NCBI GenBank assembly: GCA_029931535.1
Contig: JAQPZY010001665.1
Span: 2,315,501 to 2,379,500 of the forward strand
Source: Margaritifera margaritifera
Taxonomy: Eukaryota; Mollusca; Bivalvia; Unionida; Margaritiferidae
DNA: 64,000 nucleotides
Direction: 5' to 3'
Positions 25,140-36,508 of the stretch are shown piece by piece. The notes beneath the pieces were generated by a model. The model was given only the letters and a program-made list of their open reading frames with translations, ran no database searches and was not told the DNA's origin. The position numbers and the translations under genes were made by a program. Numbering within the stretch: position 1 is the first letter of the stretch; the number at the start of each line of letters is the position of its first letter.

Positions 25140-25440
25140 TATAACCGTCTCCTCTACCTACACCATTACTAGTACTTCTACAGCTACAACAACTACTACT
25201 ACTGTCTGTTGCTACAACGCATATTATTTCTACTATAATACTACTACGTCCTCCTCCTACTACTACTACTACTATTACTGCTGCTGCTGCTTTTATTAAT
25301 CCTACTAATATTACTTCTGCTATTACCACCTCTACTAACTTTGTCTTCAGCTAATACTACAACTACTCCTAGTAACAGTAGTGGTAGTAGTAAATGAAAT
25401 TTGAACTATAGTAGTAGTAGTAAATCAAATATGGACTACA
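25140..25440. repeat. Impure (TAC)n/(TGC)n trinucleotide tract
   Basis: Long decayed CTA/CTG-rich tract (ctactactactactattac, gctgctgctgc, gtagtagtag). Its low stop density on the minus strand makes a spurious valine-rich frame. Confidence 0.85.
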
Positions 25441-25604
25441 GAGGTGATTTGTTGTGCTCCACACGTGTAAGTTACTTTTTTAATTTGTAAAAATGCTGTC
25501 ATTTGTCTTCTACGTATATTGCTTTAAATTGTTTTTGTCAAAGCAATGACTGTATTCATAGTAAAAAATAAAAGGATTTTTATTTTCGTTAATACATTTT
25601 TTTG

Positions 25605-25825
25605 CGCAGATTGATACAGTGAACATTGTTGGGTGTGTGTACCACTATCGCAGAGATCTGTGCAAATTGATACAGTCATCATTGTTCGGTGGGTGTAGCC
25701 TAATCACCGAGATCTGTGCGATTGATAAAGTGAACATTTTTGGGTGGGCGCAGCATCATCACCGAGATCTGTACGAATTGATACAGTGATCATTGTTGGG
25801 TAGGTGTAGCATCATCACGGAGCGG
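25605..25825. repeat. 56-bp tandem repeat, 4 copies
   Basis: The landmark ttgatacagt/ttgataaagt recurs at 25,611, 25,667, 25,722 and 25,778 (spacing 55-56), each followed by cattgttgggtgggtgtagc-like sequence and a gagatctgtgc-like end. Confidence 0.9.
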
Positions 25826-26949
25826 TCGGATCTGACAGTCTTCATTAGCTTAACATTTCTAAACTAAATATTGTAATGATTGTCAGATTGCCTCATAGGA
25901 TTTTGCTTATTTAGTTTATTTATGTATGCATTCAAATGTGAATTTTGTGGCCTTGACAAGCTTGTAGTCCATTCTGTAACAGATTATGCAACCAAATTTC
26001 GACAAATCACTTCGGTTTGCAATCAACACCGACCATTCCCCGATGTCTTCGTTGTTTTCAAAATTAATCATTAGTGTGATGAGGGTTAAAATTGCAAATT
26101 GCAATTTCTTTTAGTATTATATTTCATTAGGTATTTTCTCTTCAACGACTTTTTATCCATTGTCGTGTAGTGTAATAGGAATGGGTGACACTGAACATCG
26201 AATTGAAACAGGTCATGCAACTTCAGTCAATAACAATTTGCATGATTCATGTGGAAAACGATTTTAAATAAGTTAAAACTCTATTTGGTGTTGGTTGTTA
26301 GACATTCTTTTTTACGGAACCTCCTCATTGCTTACATGCCACTGTGGCGATATCTCACACTGTCACATTTCAGTATCTCATTATGGCATATATAATAAAG
26401 ATGTTTTATCCATCAATAAATGTTGCATTGTTTTATTTTTATTTATTTTTTCAATTTAAATCTGACTAACATCCTTAGGCGATATAAAAATTGGTTTTAA
26501 ATACGACCCATCATAAAAAAAGAAAAATTATAACGGATAAAAAGCGATAATTTCTAATGCATTTGGTTGTCAAGGAACCATTTTCGTATAGTTACCCCTT
26601 CTTTATGAAGGTACGTGGCAATACTGGATTGTTAAAAAAAATTAAAAATTCTTTAATGTGCCTTAGTGCTGTGGTTAACACTAAATGTGTTCGGTGTTCA
26701 TAAGTAAGGAGCTAACTAATAATAAAAGCACATTATGTCGTACAAGAACACGGAGTTTAATTACAAAATTCATCACATGTAATCTTGAGCATGCTCTTTT
26801 TATCATATACTTTGTCTGCGCAATCAATGTATGGACTGCAGATTAGCATAGAAGAAATAAAGAATTGCCAAAATATTTCGTATCAGTTAAATGATAAGAA
26901 CTCTTATGTAGTAGTAAATGGCATATTTAAGACCAACATAAGTGTCATT
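25826..26949. other. Anonymous DNA
   Basis: No gene seen. Short reading frames at 25,880-26,104 and from 26,785 lack motifs; the latter runs into the GC-rich island that begins near 26,950. Confidence 0.4.
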
Positions 26950-27649
26950 TTGCTAAGTCACGAAGCAGCAAAGCTTTTACTAGACCCCATAAGCCCTTGG
27001 AGGTGGGGGGAGGGAGGTCATGGTACGAGGTCAGGTGGGTGTACGAGGTATGAGGTATGAGACTACCATACATCACGGAGCAGCAACTTTTTCATTAGAC
27101 CCCGAGCGTCGTTGGAGGGTGGGTATATACAGGCCTTGGCGGTCATGGTAGTGTGTAGCGACTATCACCAACACATCAATTAGAGACGCGTGGGGTCTAT
27201 GGGATACCGTCATGAACAACCATGAAGCGTAAGCGAAAGACGGCGTGGGGGTGGAGTCCTCTAGCGATGAAGGCATTGCCTTTGATTGTGAAGAGTCAGG
27301 TGACTATCCCGAAGAGGAGGTTGAGAACTACATATAACCACCAGAAACCTTCGATACCTTATTTCTAGTGGTCGTCAACATTTATTTAACTCGCCTAGGA
27401 ATCACGGATCTTATATGATACGGTTGGACCAAGGCCCTTACCCTGTACGATGGGGATATTCCATCCCTCCTCCTTCCGTAGTTACCCTACGCGAACGTTT
27501 CTTGAGCACCTCGGAAGAAGAATGTATGAAGCATGTACCTAGTCTGCTAAGGCTCATAGGCAGGCGGAGCACTCGGCATGACCTCTGCTATTCGTGCAGG
27601 CTAGAGGAATATATGACGCAGCCTTAGCTGCACCCTTGCCTAACTTTTG
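26950..27649. other. GC-rich flank of fibre-like gene, decayed coding-like DNA
   Basis: The composition switches abruptly from AT-rich to about half GC near 26,950. An imperfect tandem duplication is visible (cacgaagcagcaaag...ttggagg at about 26,960 and cacggagcagcaac...ttggagg at about 27,073). On the + strand at 27,243-27,340 a frame reads a strongly acidic segment (SSSDEGIAFDCEESGDYPEE) ending in TAA but closed upstream by another TAA. A further + frame at 27,415-27,627 is open without motif. I take this as the ruined neighbour gene of the minus-strand fibre-like gene; its identity is unknown. Confidence 0.4.
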
Positions 27650-29460
27650 GAGAGATCAGCGCGATCCTCGGACTGACCCTGGACCAAGAGCGCTGATTGC
27701 TACCGCGACGTGGGCCTTTTTAGCAGCCGCCCGTATGTAATTTTTGAGGGTCGTATCGTCTTCGGACAGAGTGGCACCCAGGAGGGCTCGCGAGTCCGGC
27801 TCTGCGATGGAATTGAGCTTACTCTCATGTAGGACACAAATCTGATCATGCTTTTGAGCCCTCACGCGGAGACGTATGACGGTAAAACTGTCCCGCCAAC
27901 GACTGACGCGCCTTCCAGTGGTATAGAGAGAGGGTAAGTCCCAGAGTGGCGAGCACGCCCACAACCGCGATCCCCACGCATATGGCTATAGTGCTAGACG
28001 CCGCTGCCATACTGTCGACAATGTTGACAGCCCGCCCATACTTTTTCGGCCTTGAGCTGGGCCTCGATACCGCTGATCTTTTTCTGGCGGTAGTTATGGG
28101 GGTTATTTTCTAGGGTTACACCGGGAAGAGAGGGATACATCATGATGAGATCTGTAGGACATGTTTAAATTGCTCAAACGATCTCTGCGATAAGCATTCT
28201 AATATTAACGAGTACGTCACCTCTTGTTACGGTCTGCACCATTCTTATACAATAGACGTAGCCTGAAATCGGGGTAATTATGGCTTACATATAAATAAAT
28301 TGGTTTCCAACTGCTCGTACACTTCTAAAAGCAGAAACATTGGAGTCAAGGTCCGCTGTACGCAATGAAAGGTGAACATCAAATTCATTACCTTCGGTTA
28401 CTTCCTACAGCGTTTCCAAAAACTGTAAAACGATATAGTGCAGGCTCTACCCCTTCACGTTCAGAGCAAACAGAAATGTAAGGACTATTTAGAGTGGGAT
28501 TTCCTCAAGAATAGATGAGATGAGGCCTAATATCCACAGAAGTCAACGTGAAAGTCTCCACAGCCGTCAAGAAAATAGCGAAATTGGTGGGTCGCCCCGA
28601 CATATGCTTTGGTGGCAGCGTCTTCAGGATGTGGTAGGCTCCCCCACATCCACCACTTTATTTGCGTTCGTATTTATTTGAGCAGTTATATCAACCTGCG
28701 AGGCTGAGATACCAACCCTGTCAACGTATGCTTTGGTAGCAGCGTCGTTTGGACTGACAGGCTCTCCTATACCCACGATTTTGTTGTCGTTCATGTTCAA
28801 GGGACCCCACATGATATCGCCAGCGTTGACCACCCTAGCATGAGCCAGTTCACGGGCGTAGGTACGCACATCACCGGCCATACTCCTTGCTGAATGGAAG
28901 CTTTTAGCGTCTTTTTGATCGACATATGCTTTGGTTGTTGCATCTTGAGGATCGGTAGGCTCTCCCATATCCACGATTTTATTCGCATTAATGTTTAGAA
29001 GATCCTGCATAAGAGCAGATAAATACGCTCCGCCCTGATTGTTGGTGGAATGGTCAACGTAGGATATGGTAGCCGCATTTTGAGGGACTACGGGGTCTAA
29101 TATGGATGTAACTGTATTTTTACCCATATCCAAGAGACCAGTCATGCTATTGCCAGCATTGGAGCCCTTTTCCTCATTTTTGCGGGTGACATATTCTTCT
29201 AAGGTTGTGACCGCGGCGTCGACGTACTATTTTCTCACAGCATTATTGTCCCTTGAAGTGACGGCCTAGGCTGTTATTCTTTTTGCCGCCATGTTTAGGT
29301 CGCTGATCATGGTGTCGCCAGCCATGTCCACCCGGAGAGCGACTTGCTCGTCAGCATACATTATCGCGGCCATTTCGACCAAACGCGCGATCGTGGCGTA
29401 CAGGTGTTGTATGAGATTTTGCATTTGGTCAACAGAACTTGAAGGAAGAGTACTGAGAGT
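27650..29460 (-). pseudogene. Broken tail-fibre-like membrane protein gene
   Basis: Reading leftwards, the N-terminal part (about 29,460-28,624) stays in one frame with two TAG stops. It contains four or five repeats of a phage tail-fibre-like motif, roughly NKIVxxGEPxxPxDAxTKAYVD, for instance DAATKAYVDRVG and DATTKAYVDQKD. A frameshift near 28,625 follows, then a middle region with weakly coding, multiply shifted sequence. Next comes a hydrophobic segment (STIAICVGIAVVGVL..., about 27,990-27,920), a further shift, and a C-terminal helical segment containing KHDQICVLHESKLNSI at about 27,856-27,809. This order is one I recognise, without a formal name, from multi-copy genes of marine invertebrates. 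A virion-fibre or surface-adhesin role is inference. The gene lies in the GC-rich island, unlike the AT-rich polymerase region 11 kb away. Confidence 0.65.
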
Positions 29461-30181
29461 AGTACATTAATACAGATTCATATGTGTAAACATTATTATA
29501 TACATGCTTGTTCATCAGTGCATTAGTCCAGGAATATTGTCTCCATTTTTGGGTCAAGGTAAAAACAAATGCAATAAAAATTATTTTTGTGCAGTGCATT
29601 TCTACAAGGTAACTAAAACATCATGCTAAAAGTAAAGGAAAAAATATTTGGTGGAAGTATAGAAAAATCACATTATACTGTCATGTACCATTATACGAAT
29701 ACATATAGCAGTCAGTCGCAGAAAACTCTACAAGTAGTCACTGATGCATTGATTTCAAGCTACTTTTAACATTAAAACATCATTGGGTTTAAGTTTAGTG
29801 TGTTAATGATATGCTTAAAACAAAAATAACAAAGATAATAATTTGTATATGATTAATACACTTACGATAAAGAGAAAAATATTGTCAGAAATCCTACGTT
29901 TCAAAACTTACCATCCAATGTTTGTACTAGTAATCAGGATGTAATAGCACATAAACATTACTTAACATCAATATAATGCTCTGTTAAGGCAAGATAATAG
30001 AAAATATCATTTACTGGAAACATTTAACAAATCAATAATGTGGAACTTGTACAAATACTAACACAGACGACAGCGGTGTCAGGTGTAATTATTGTTAAAT
30101 TGTCTGTCGTAATATCGAAATATTCACTATAAAAAGAACTACTTGGAACAGTCATATATGAAAATGATACAAATCAGCATG
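29461..30181. other. Anonymous AT-rich DNA
   Basis: Separates the GC-rich fibre-like gene from the next broken gene. No motif or open frame of note. Confidence 0.4.
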
Positions 30182-33000
30182 TCAGTCCTCATAATCTTCT
30201 GTCTCCTCCATATCACAGTCCGTACGAGGAGCATTGGTACAAGCAGAACCTCGACATTCACCGAAGGAAGGTGAACATTCAAAATTATGTTTGCGGCATG
30301 TGCATCTTGCAGTGCTACAATCAGTCTTACAGTTGCATCTGATCATCTCCAACAGGCTGATTGGTGCTAGTTTGCTTCGTTGGCCACAGGAAGAAGAGCT
30401 CTTTGGACTACTTTCCATCCCCAGTTAATGGTGTATAATTTATCATTACCTTGCTAGACTTGAACTTGATAGTAGACACAGAGCGAGTGGTACTTGGCTG
30501 AAGCAGATGTTGGAGGCAGTGACCTCAACTGGACAAATGTTGAGGTCTTCTTTACCTTCTCACAGAAACGCTTATAACGAAGCCCATGTAAGATATTAGT
30601 TGATTTACCACTGTAAACAACAACCAAGGCTTTTTCTGAAGACAAAACCACATCATCAGCAGCAGAGTTGGAGTTAATGAAGACCTCCGCAATACTCTTC
30701 AAGCTGCCTGATCTTCATTAATCCAACACCTTTCCCAATTCCATGCAGTTGGGAAGTTGTATCACAACCGAGCAGAGCATGAATGAAGAGAAGGTTTTTG
30801 CAGGTTACCATGCCTAAGGAAGTCTGGTGCTTTTGACGTTCCAGCTTCTGACTTTCCTAGAGGTACGCTTGGGTTCTGGTTGAAATACTATTTCTCTGCT
30901 TTCCATTCTGGCATGATAACAAAGGAGCACAAGTATATCAGTGTTAACAGCTACAACTGTTACATCTCTTTGAGTGGCTGCAGCAACTGCAGTGTGCACA
31001 ATGAGAACATCTGCATCTCCAGGTGCATGTATGGTGTTACATCCAGCTTTTTCAAGACATTCTCCCAGCATGTATATGAAACGTTTTTTGGTCTCTTTGT
31101 CAAGAACACATTTTTTTTACAGTGAGCACTGCTCTTCCATCACAGTGAATCGATACAGTTGTGCCTGTTGTTGTTGATCTTCTCATATGTATGACATCTT
31201 TCACTGATGCATCCTCTTTGTAACGGTCAAACACCACTAAACATCTCCAATACTAAATTGCATATGTCTTGAAATGTCGAGCCCTTATCAAAGGCAAACG
31301 ATGCAGTAAAACTCCCACATCTAAGACATACAATGGAAGACAAATGGAAGATGTTGTATTTTGACTGTCTTGTACTTCCTTCCACAATGCATCAGCAAGT
31401 ACTGCCTTGTTTTCCCGCCTCAACACATCTGATGTCTCAAACAAGGCGACAGGATAGTTGCAAAGTTCATACTTAAATAGTTCTCCCATGTCTGTGTTTT
31501 CATTTCTGCCGACTAATGCAAGTCTCTGAAAGAGAATTTCAGGGTCAATGTGGGTGCCTTCATGATCAACTTTAATTGTGATCTTGCTACCTAGAGCGAT
31601 TGCCTGTTCACTCTTCTTAAAGGAATATTTGTAGATTTCCTGGCCTTTCATATATTCTATTATCTTCTGTCCAACGGCTGCTGCTGTGTCCACGTTGATC
31701 AATTCCTGTGCCACCACTCCTCAGACTATGCTGAGGAGAGACAGATCTTCACAACTGAATGGGTTTCTTGCCTTCAAGACCTGTACCAGTTTTTCATTGT
31801 CTCTGCAGTTTCTATCCTTCCTTGCATTATATGTTTCCTTGTGTTGATCTCCAGATACAAACTGACTCTCATCTTCTGACACTATATCATCATTAAAGGA
31901 TTCACAAGCCCCCACCCCCACCCCTTTAGACACTTCTATAAACTTCCAAGAAGCTGGAAAGTTGATTCCAAAACAAGAATATTAAACGCAGCATCCAAGA
32001 GAAAGTGACCCCTTCTAGCTTTTGCAATGGCTTTTCCAGTCAACATGTGTTAACTGTGTTGCTGCCATATACAATTTCAAGTATCTCTCGAAGACCAGAG
32101 CCTTCCATCAGGTGTCCAGTACAGCCTAGAAAGCTCACTTCAGTGTGAAGCCCACCGCGCTGTAGCACGACTGACTTCAAGGGGCTGCCATGGGCTCGTT
32201 GCTTATAATAGTATGAGCTTTCCACCACAGCGACTGGTCAAAGGTTATAACTGGTGTCACATTATTCTTTCTAGCTTGATTTGTCAAGAAGATCAGTGTA
32301 GAATGGATACGTCACATATCACTTGGGTCCAAGTCAGTCATTGGTAGGAATGTGATTGATGATTTCTATACATGATTCCTTGATGAATCATTTGCATAAA
32401 GCCAGAACAACTGGGGCGTGTTCATTCTAGGATGGGTGAGATCTTCAACGGTATATCTATAGGTGTTGCATTGCAAAGCTCTGATTGGAGTCTTGTTGCA
32501 TTAAGGTCAGCAAAAGTGACAATATCGTGAGCCTTTGGAAAGGTATACTTGTGAACATCAACTGTTCCAGCTGAAATAATAGCATCTGATGCAACATCAC
32601 ACCTTGGAACAGTTATCGATACAAACTGACCCGGAGTCATTGCAGCTATCATTCCCATACCATGTAATGTTCCATGGCCATCCATAGTTCTTAAATTATG
32701 ATCCACATTGTGACCAACGTATTGAATGAACTGTTCTTCTGTTGTGATAGTTTCCTCTACTTGTGTTGCTGCTGCTTTCTTTTCAAAATTCTTAACTTCA
32801 CCATATGAGCTACAAAAACCATGCTGGTGAAGAGACTCTATGAGGAATCTTGACCCGAAATGGTGATGAAGTTGCACAGCTAAGCCAATTTGCAGAGGTG
32901 CATTGATAGCATGCAGTCTAGCTGCTTGGACAATAACGTGGCCAAGTAATGCTTTTTTCTGCTCTGTCCCTACCTGCCACTCACAGCCTGTCTGTCCTTA
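30182..33000 (-). pseudogene. Broken gene of a multi-copy invertebrate family, PIN-like plus CXC-like
   Basis: Seven open pieces on the minus strand follow in order but shift frame: 32,877-32,422 (coding similarity extends up to about 33,000), 32,228-32,040, 31,933-31,721, 31,717-31,253, 31,071-30,814, 30,702-30,454 and 30,418-30,182. The first holds VQLHHHFGSRFLIESLHQHG and NVDHNLRTMDGHGTLHGMG, signatures I recognise from a widespread uncharacterised family in cnidarians and molluscs. The fifth holds GDADVLIVHTA and VNTDILVLL, acidic motifs resembling FEN1/XPG-type PIN nucleases. The last is cysteine-rich (CNCKTDCSTARCTCRK, then CRGSACTN), like a Tesmin/TSO1 CXC zinc-binding motif, and ends at a natural TGA. 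The N-terminal several hundred residues expected for the family are missing. Whether the family is a host gene or a passenger of a transposon is not known to me. Confidence 0.65.
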
Positions 33001-33400
33001 ATTGACTGACACTATGCTGAATATGCCACTATCCCCTCCCCTCCTCCCTTACTATTCAGCTTAGTTTTATGCTTAAAATCAATGACAGTGTTAATCAATA
33101 TTGCTGGCTAGAATACATTATCCATACATTCGATTGTTTTACAGGATTAAACAGGTTATAGTGATCAGATTTAAAAACCTGAGGTTGGACATTATTAAAA
33201 AAGCTACATTCTATGCACAATATTACGCCTACAAAATGTGAAAATTTCTAATATTTCTACCAACTATATTTTCATATACTTTTAGTATGTTAATTTGGGA
33301 ACCTTACCAAAACGCACTGTGCAAAAATCATTTTTGTTGCAATGTTTTTGATCTTGCAGAAGATTATTCCTGGACTACATGCCATTTACATTTGCTGTAG
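33001..33400. other. Anonymous DNA
   Basis: AT-rich junction between the PIN/CXC pseudogene and the polymerase-bearing element. No terminal inverted repeat could be recognised here. Confidence 0.35.
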
Positions 33401-33506
33401 TTAGGCAGTCAGCCTACATCTGATTCCAATATGTGTTTTATTTTGTTTTTCTTTTTTCTTTTGATTTTGATTTCTCTCTTGTACTTTATATTCTTCTTCT
33501 TTTATC

Positions 33507-34056
33507 TTGTCTTTAATTTACTCTGTTATGACACACGTCAGTCATGGTGCGTATACCAGATCTCCACCAGCTTTAATAGAGCTGTTCAAATCAGCATATA
33601 CATTGTATGTTTATTTCCGAATTCGAAGACTGCTGTCTAAATGCTTAATATCTTTACCTTATGATGATACATTCAAATCTAAAAACAAAAACATTGATAT
33701 GAGTCAAATCAATTTGATATGCAACAATATAAAATTCAACTACAGCATGACTGGAAATACTTCAAAGAAAACCTCAAATACTTGATCGATAATGAGCCAG
33801 AGGAACATACAACTGTACACCAGTCTTTGAGAAGCTTACAGCTGCTATTGTAAAAGATGATTATGAAAGTGAATATAGAATATTGTCACCGGATGTAATG
33901 AATTATATTAAAAACGAAGACGAGCCAACAGGTTGAACATACATCTTTCTGCAAGAAATCAACGCTCTGACAGATGAAAGTATTGCAAAGTTAAATCCAA
34001 GCATAAGATCATATTCAGTCTACATATTAGGTGCGCAGGTACAACACAGAACATAA
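33507..34056 (+). pseudogene. Unidentified broken ORF of the element
   Basis: An open stretch from 33,507 (containing VSHGAYTRSPPALIELFKSA) shifts frame near 33,700. It continues as a charged helical segment (HDWKYFKENLKYLIDNEPEE), shifts again near 33,850, and reads through ESEYRILSPDVMNYIKNEDE and LTDESIAKLNPSIRSYSVYI with one internal TGA, ending at TAA 34,054-34,056. The continuity of coding character across shifts argues for one decayed gene. No family recognised. Confidence 0.45.
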
Positions 34057-34067
34057 ATTACATAGTC

Positions 34068-34475
34068 TATTTTGGCAGTATTAGCTATCTTAGTTGCATA
34101 GGTATAATATAGAACATCCATTACACAGTTTCTTTGGGCAGGATCAGGCATCCTACGCGCACCTGTACAAAATAGAACATACATTACAAAGTCAGTTTTA
34201 ACAGTATCAGAAACTGTTAAATAGAACATCCATTACACATGCTGTTTTGACAGTATCATACATTATTACATAGAACATTCATAGCACATTCTATTTTGAC
34301 AGTATCAAACACTATTTGATAGAACATCCTTTACAAAATCTGTATTGACAGTATCTGACACTGTTAAACAGAACATCCATTGAACATCCATTACATGGTC
34401 TGTTTTGACAGTATCAGACACTGTTAAATAGAATATACATTATACAGTCTGTTTGGAGCATATCAGACACTGTTG
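34068..34475. repeat. About 50-60-bp minisatellite, 8 imperfect copies
   Basis: Unit landmarks: tctgttttgacagtatcaga, cactgttaaatagaacatcc, attacaca. Units are diverged and vary from 48 to 63 bp. It separates two ORFs of the element. Confidence 0.85.
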
Positions 34476-34483
34476 AACAAATT

Positions 34484-34756
34484 ATCAGAGGTATTATTTT
34501 TAGGACAGCACGGTCACATCATAGATGGAAACATTATGATAAAAGTTCAGCAATACATAAGATAGATGGAGACATCATGGCAAAATTTCAACATAACACA
34601 CGGGATCCAAATGTGAGATTAAGTATGCTGTTGGTGATGACGGTACCTTTTTTGGTGAGTGACGTGGTGAAGAAAACGGATAGTCTAGTTGGATACAACA
34701 CTAATTTACGGAAATCCAGTGACTCGTTTGAACTGGGGTTAAACAGTAAACAGTAA
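34484..34756 (+). CDS. Small ORF of the element, hypothetical
   Basis: Open from within the minisatellite to TAA at 34,754-34,756. The first useful ATG is at 34,577, giving 59 residues, beginning MAKFQHNTRDPNVRLSMLLV and ending in a serine-rich tail. The upstream in-frame part (HHRWKHYDKSSAIHK) also looks coding, so the true start may be earlier or lost. A hydrophobic centre (LSMLLVMTVPFLVSDVV) could be a membrane or core segment. No family recognised; it may be the tail of a longer decayed gene. Confidence 0.4.
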   Translation: MRGIIFRTARSHHRWKHYDKSSAIHKIDGDIMAKFQHNTRDPNVRLSMLLVMTVPFLVSDVVKKTDSLVGYNTNLRKSSDSFELGLNSKQ

Positions 34757-34891
34757 CATCAATACCGAGGTAATACAGAGAGATATTCCAAAGGCTGAGA
34801 AACAATCTGTAACAGTAGGACAAAAAATTGTATAGGACAACAAAGAACAAGCAAGTGAAAGTGTAGGGCGAAGAAGGATTATGATGATGAT

Positions 34892-35125
34892 ATGTCTTCG
34901 AAATACTTCACCTTCGGCGACGTTGTTGCTCCGCGACAAGGTTTGCCTCTTCGAGACAACGACGACGTTATGCCTCGCAAAGATTCCGCCGTTCCCATTG
35001 TCAAGTTTGCCTTTAATATGCAATTATTGGACGTTCAAAGGACATATGAAAATCAAAAAGTGGGATTAAAGTCCTATTTAGAAACAAACAAAAAAATGAA
35101 ACAAAAATTCCCAAATAGACCATAA
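34892..35125 (+). CDS. Small intact ORF of the element, hypothetical
   Basis: A 77-residue frame with ATG at 34,892 and TAA at its end, no internal breaks. It starts MSSKYFTFGDVVAPRQGLPL, has a charged middle and a lysine-rich C-terminus (NKKMKQKFPNRP). The neighbouring minus-strand ORF at 36,440 begins similarly (MSSK), which may be chance. GC content is locally higher than in the flanks. Function unknown; the position suggests a small structural or accessory protein of the element. Confidence 0.4.
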   Translation: MSSKYFTFGDVVAPRQGLPLRDNDDVMPRKDSAVPIVKFAFNMQLLDVQRTYENQKVGLKSYLETNKKMKQKFPNRP

Positions 35126-35378
35126 AAACAAACAATCATTTATTTTAATACGCGTGCTTGGGGTACGGCTATTTTATACTTTTTTCAAGTAGGTCACTAA
35201 CCTCTTAACTCTTCTTAATGTTTTGCTTACAACTTTGATCAACAATGCAAATAACAAACCCACTAATGACAAAACAAGTTAAATTGCATGTTCAGCACAG
35301 TGGGGAATAATTTGTCCAGCAGACCTGAGTAACCAAGCTATCACACTACCAATACTTACAGACCAAATGGTGATACTT

Positions 35379-35630
35379 TTAATTTGGCTGAACCAAGGAA
35401 TCAGCGTATTGTTTTAAACCATTTTTGACTTTGTCAAAACCTGATTCGCGTGGAGTAGCAGGTTTAGAGGTACCTCCTCAAACACTGCCACCAGTTACAT
35501 AACCTTTTACCAAATTTGCTATATCAACAGCAATTGATTATATACTCATCGCTATTTCTGTAGCTTTAGTAGCTATTGTTACACCCTTTTTTTGAATACA
35601 AGTTTTTGGCACTCTCTTAATTCTATTCAT
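35379..35630 (-). pseudogene. Small membrane-like ORF with two stops
   Basis: From ATG at 35,630 the frame reads MNRIKRVPKTCIQKKGVTIA and continues for 84 codons to a natural TAA at 35,379, interrupted by one TAA and one TGA. A basic N-terminus precedes a moderately hydrophobic region and a glycine-rich turn, then a charged C-terminus (ESGFDKVKNGLKQYAD). Small basic plus hydrophobic proteins are common minor virion components of Polinton-like viruses, but I cannot assign a family. Confidence 0.4.
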
Positions 35631-35699
35631 GTTGAACTTGTAATTTTGAATCTTTCCGGTTAGTTTTGACCTAATAATTGTAACCTTGTCTTGTAGTTT

Positions 35700-36277
35700 A
35701 TAATATAGTTTTCCTTATGTTTAATTGTTCCTTTCGTAATATCTTCTTTAATTTTTTTTTCTGTTGGTCATGATACTCTAGATATTTCATAAGCTTCTCT
35801 CTTTGAGACTGCAATTATAGCATCTTCTTATATCCTGCAATCTCTTTTTTCTTTTGCAAATATCTTCCTGACAATTTGGTTTTCTTTGTCACTTGGATAT
35901 AAATATTGAAATTTTTTTATGGATTTACTAACGTCAGTATTTCCTTGTTTAATCAACTAATTAATTCATTCGTATCAGTCACACTACTTTAGTTTAATGG
36001 TTTACCTCCAGTATCTTGTAATTATTGCCTTTGTACAACAGGAGGTTATGAAGGATATTTAGACTGTGTTGTAACGTTCTCTTCATTTGTGCTTTGCATA
36101 TTTTGCACATGATGAGGCTCTACAGTTTCATCAGAATTTTTTCTGTGTTCTAGATCTATCACGAAAATAACTAATATCTTGTACTTTTCCTAAATCATCG
36201 GTATTTAAATCTGTCATAAACCTAGATCCTGCTGGAGTCCCACCATAGTATGTGACGACGTCTAAAATGGAAAATGG
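35700..36277 (-). pseudogene. Frameshifted ORF of the element
   Basis: Coding-like sequence leftwards from about 36,277: VVTYYGGTPAGSRFMTDLNT, then LGKVQDISYFRDRS, a one-base shift near 36,150, then a glutamine and asparagine-rich stretch (PHHVQNMQSTNEENVTTQSK) with several stops, fading near 35,700. It follows the intact small ORF at 36,279-36,440 almost without gap. No family recognised. Confidence 0.4.
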
Positions 36278-36278
36278 A

Positions 36279-36440
36279 TTAAACAATACGGTTCAAGTTA
36301 ATATCAGAAATAAAGTTTGACATAGCGACGATCATACCAGTGGCAATTTGTGTTCGCACATTTGCCTCATTGATGACGTTAGCCAGCTTGAATGATCCAG
36401 CTTTTTCATTGTGATCATTTATTTCATCCTTAGAAGACAT
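36279..36440 (-). CDS. Small intact ORF (53 residues), hypothetical
   Basis: ATG at 36,438-36,440, TAA at 36,279-36,281, no breaks. It reads MSSKDEINDHNEKAGSFKLA, then ANVRTQIATGMIVAMSNFIS. A polar N-terminus is followed by a helical segment with alternating hydrophobics. It is too short for the usual 60-residue cut-off, yet it keeps a full frame in a region full of stops. Function unknown. Confidence 0.4.
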   Translation of the reverse strand: MSSKDEINDHNEKAGSFKLANVINEANVRTQIATGMIVAMSNFISDINLNRIV

Positions 36441-36508
36441 TTGTATCTTTAATTTTTCAGAGGATATCGTGTATCAAGTATTCGTACCGTGAAAACAGAT
36501 CTTTATTG

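Noticed and set aside
25117..25329. Valine-rich minus-strand frame
   Set aside because: It translates a decayed TAC/TGC trinucleotide tract.
34068..34475. CRISPR-like regular repeats
   Set aside because: Units are contiguous and diverged with no unique spacers, in a eukaryotic context; it is a minisatellite. The same applies to the arrays at 3.5-5.1, 25.6 and 60.0 kb.
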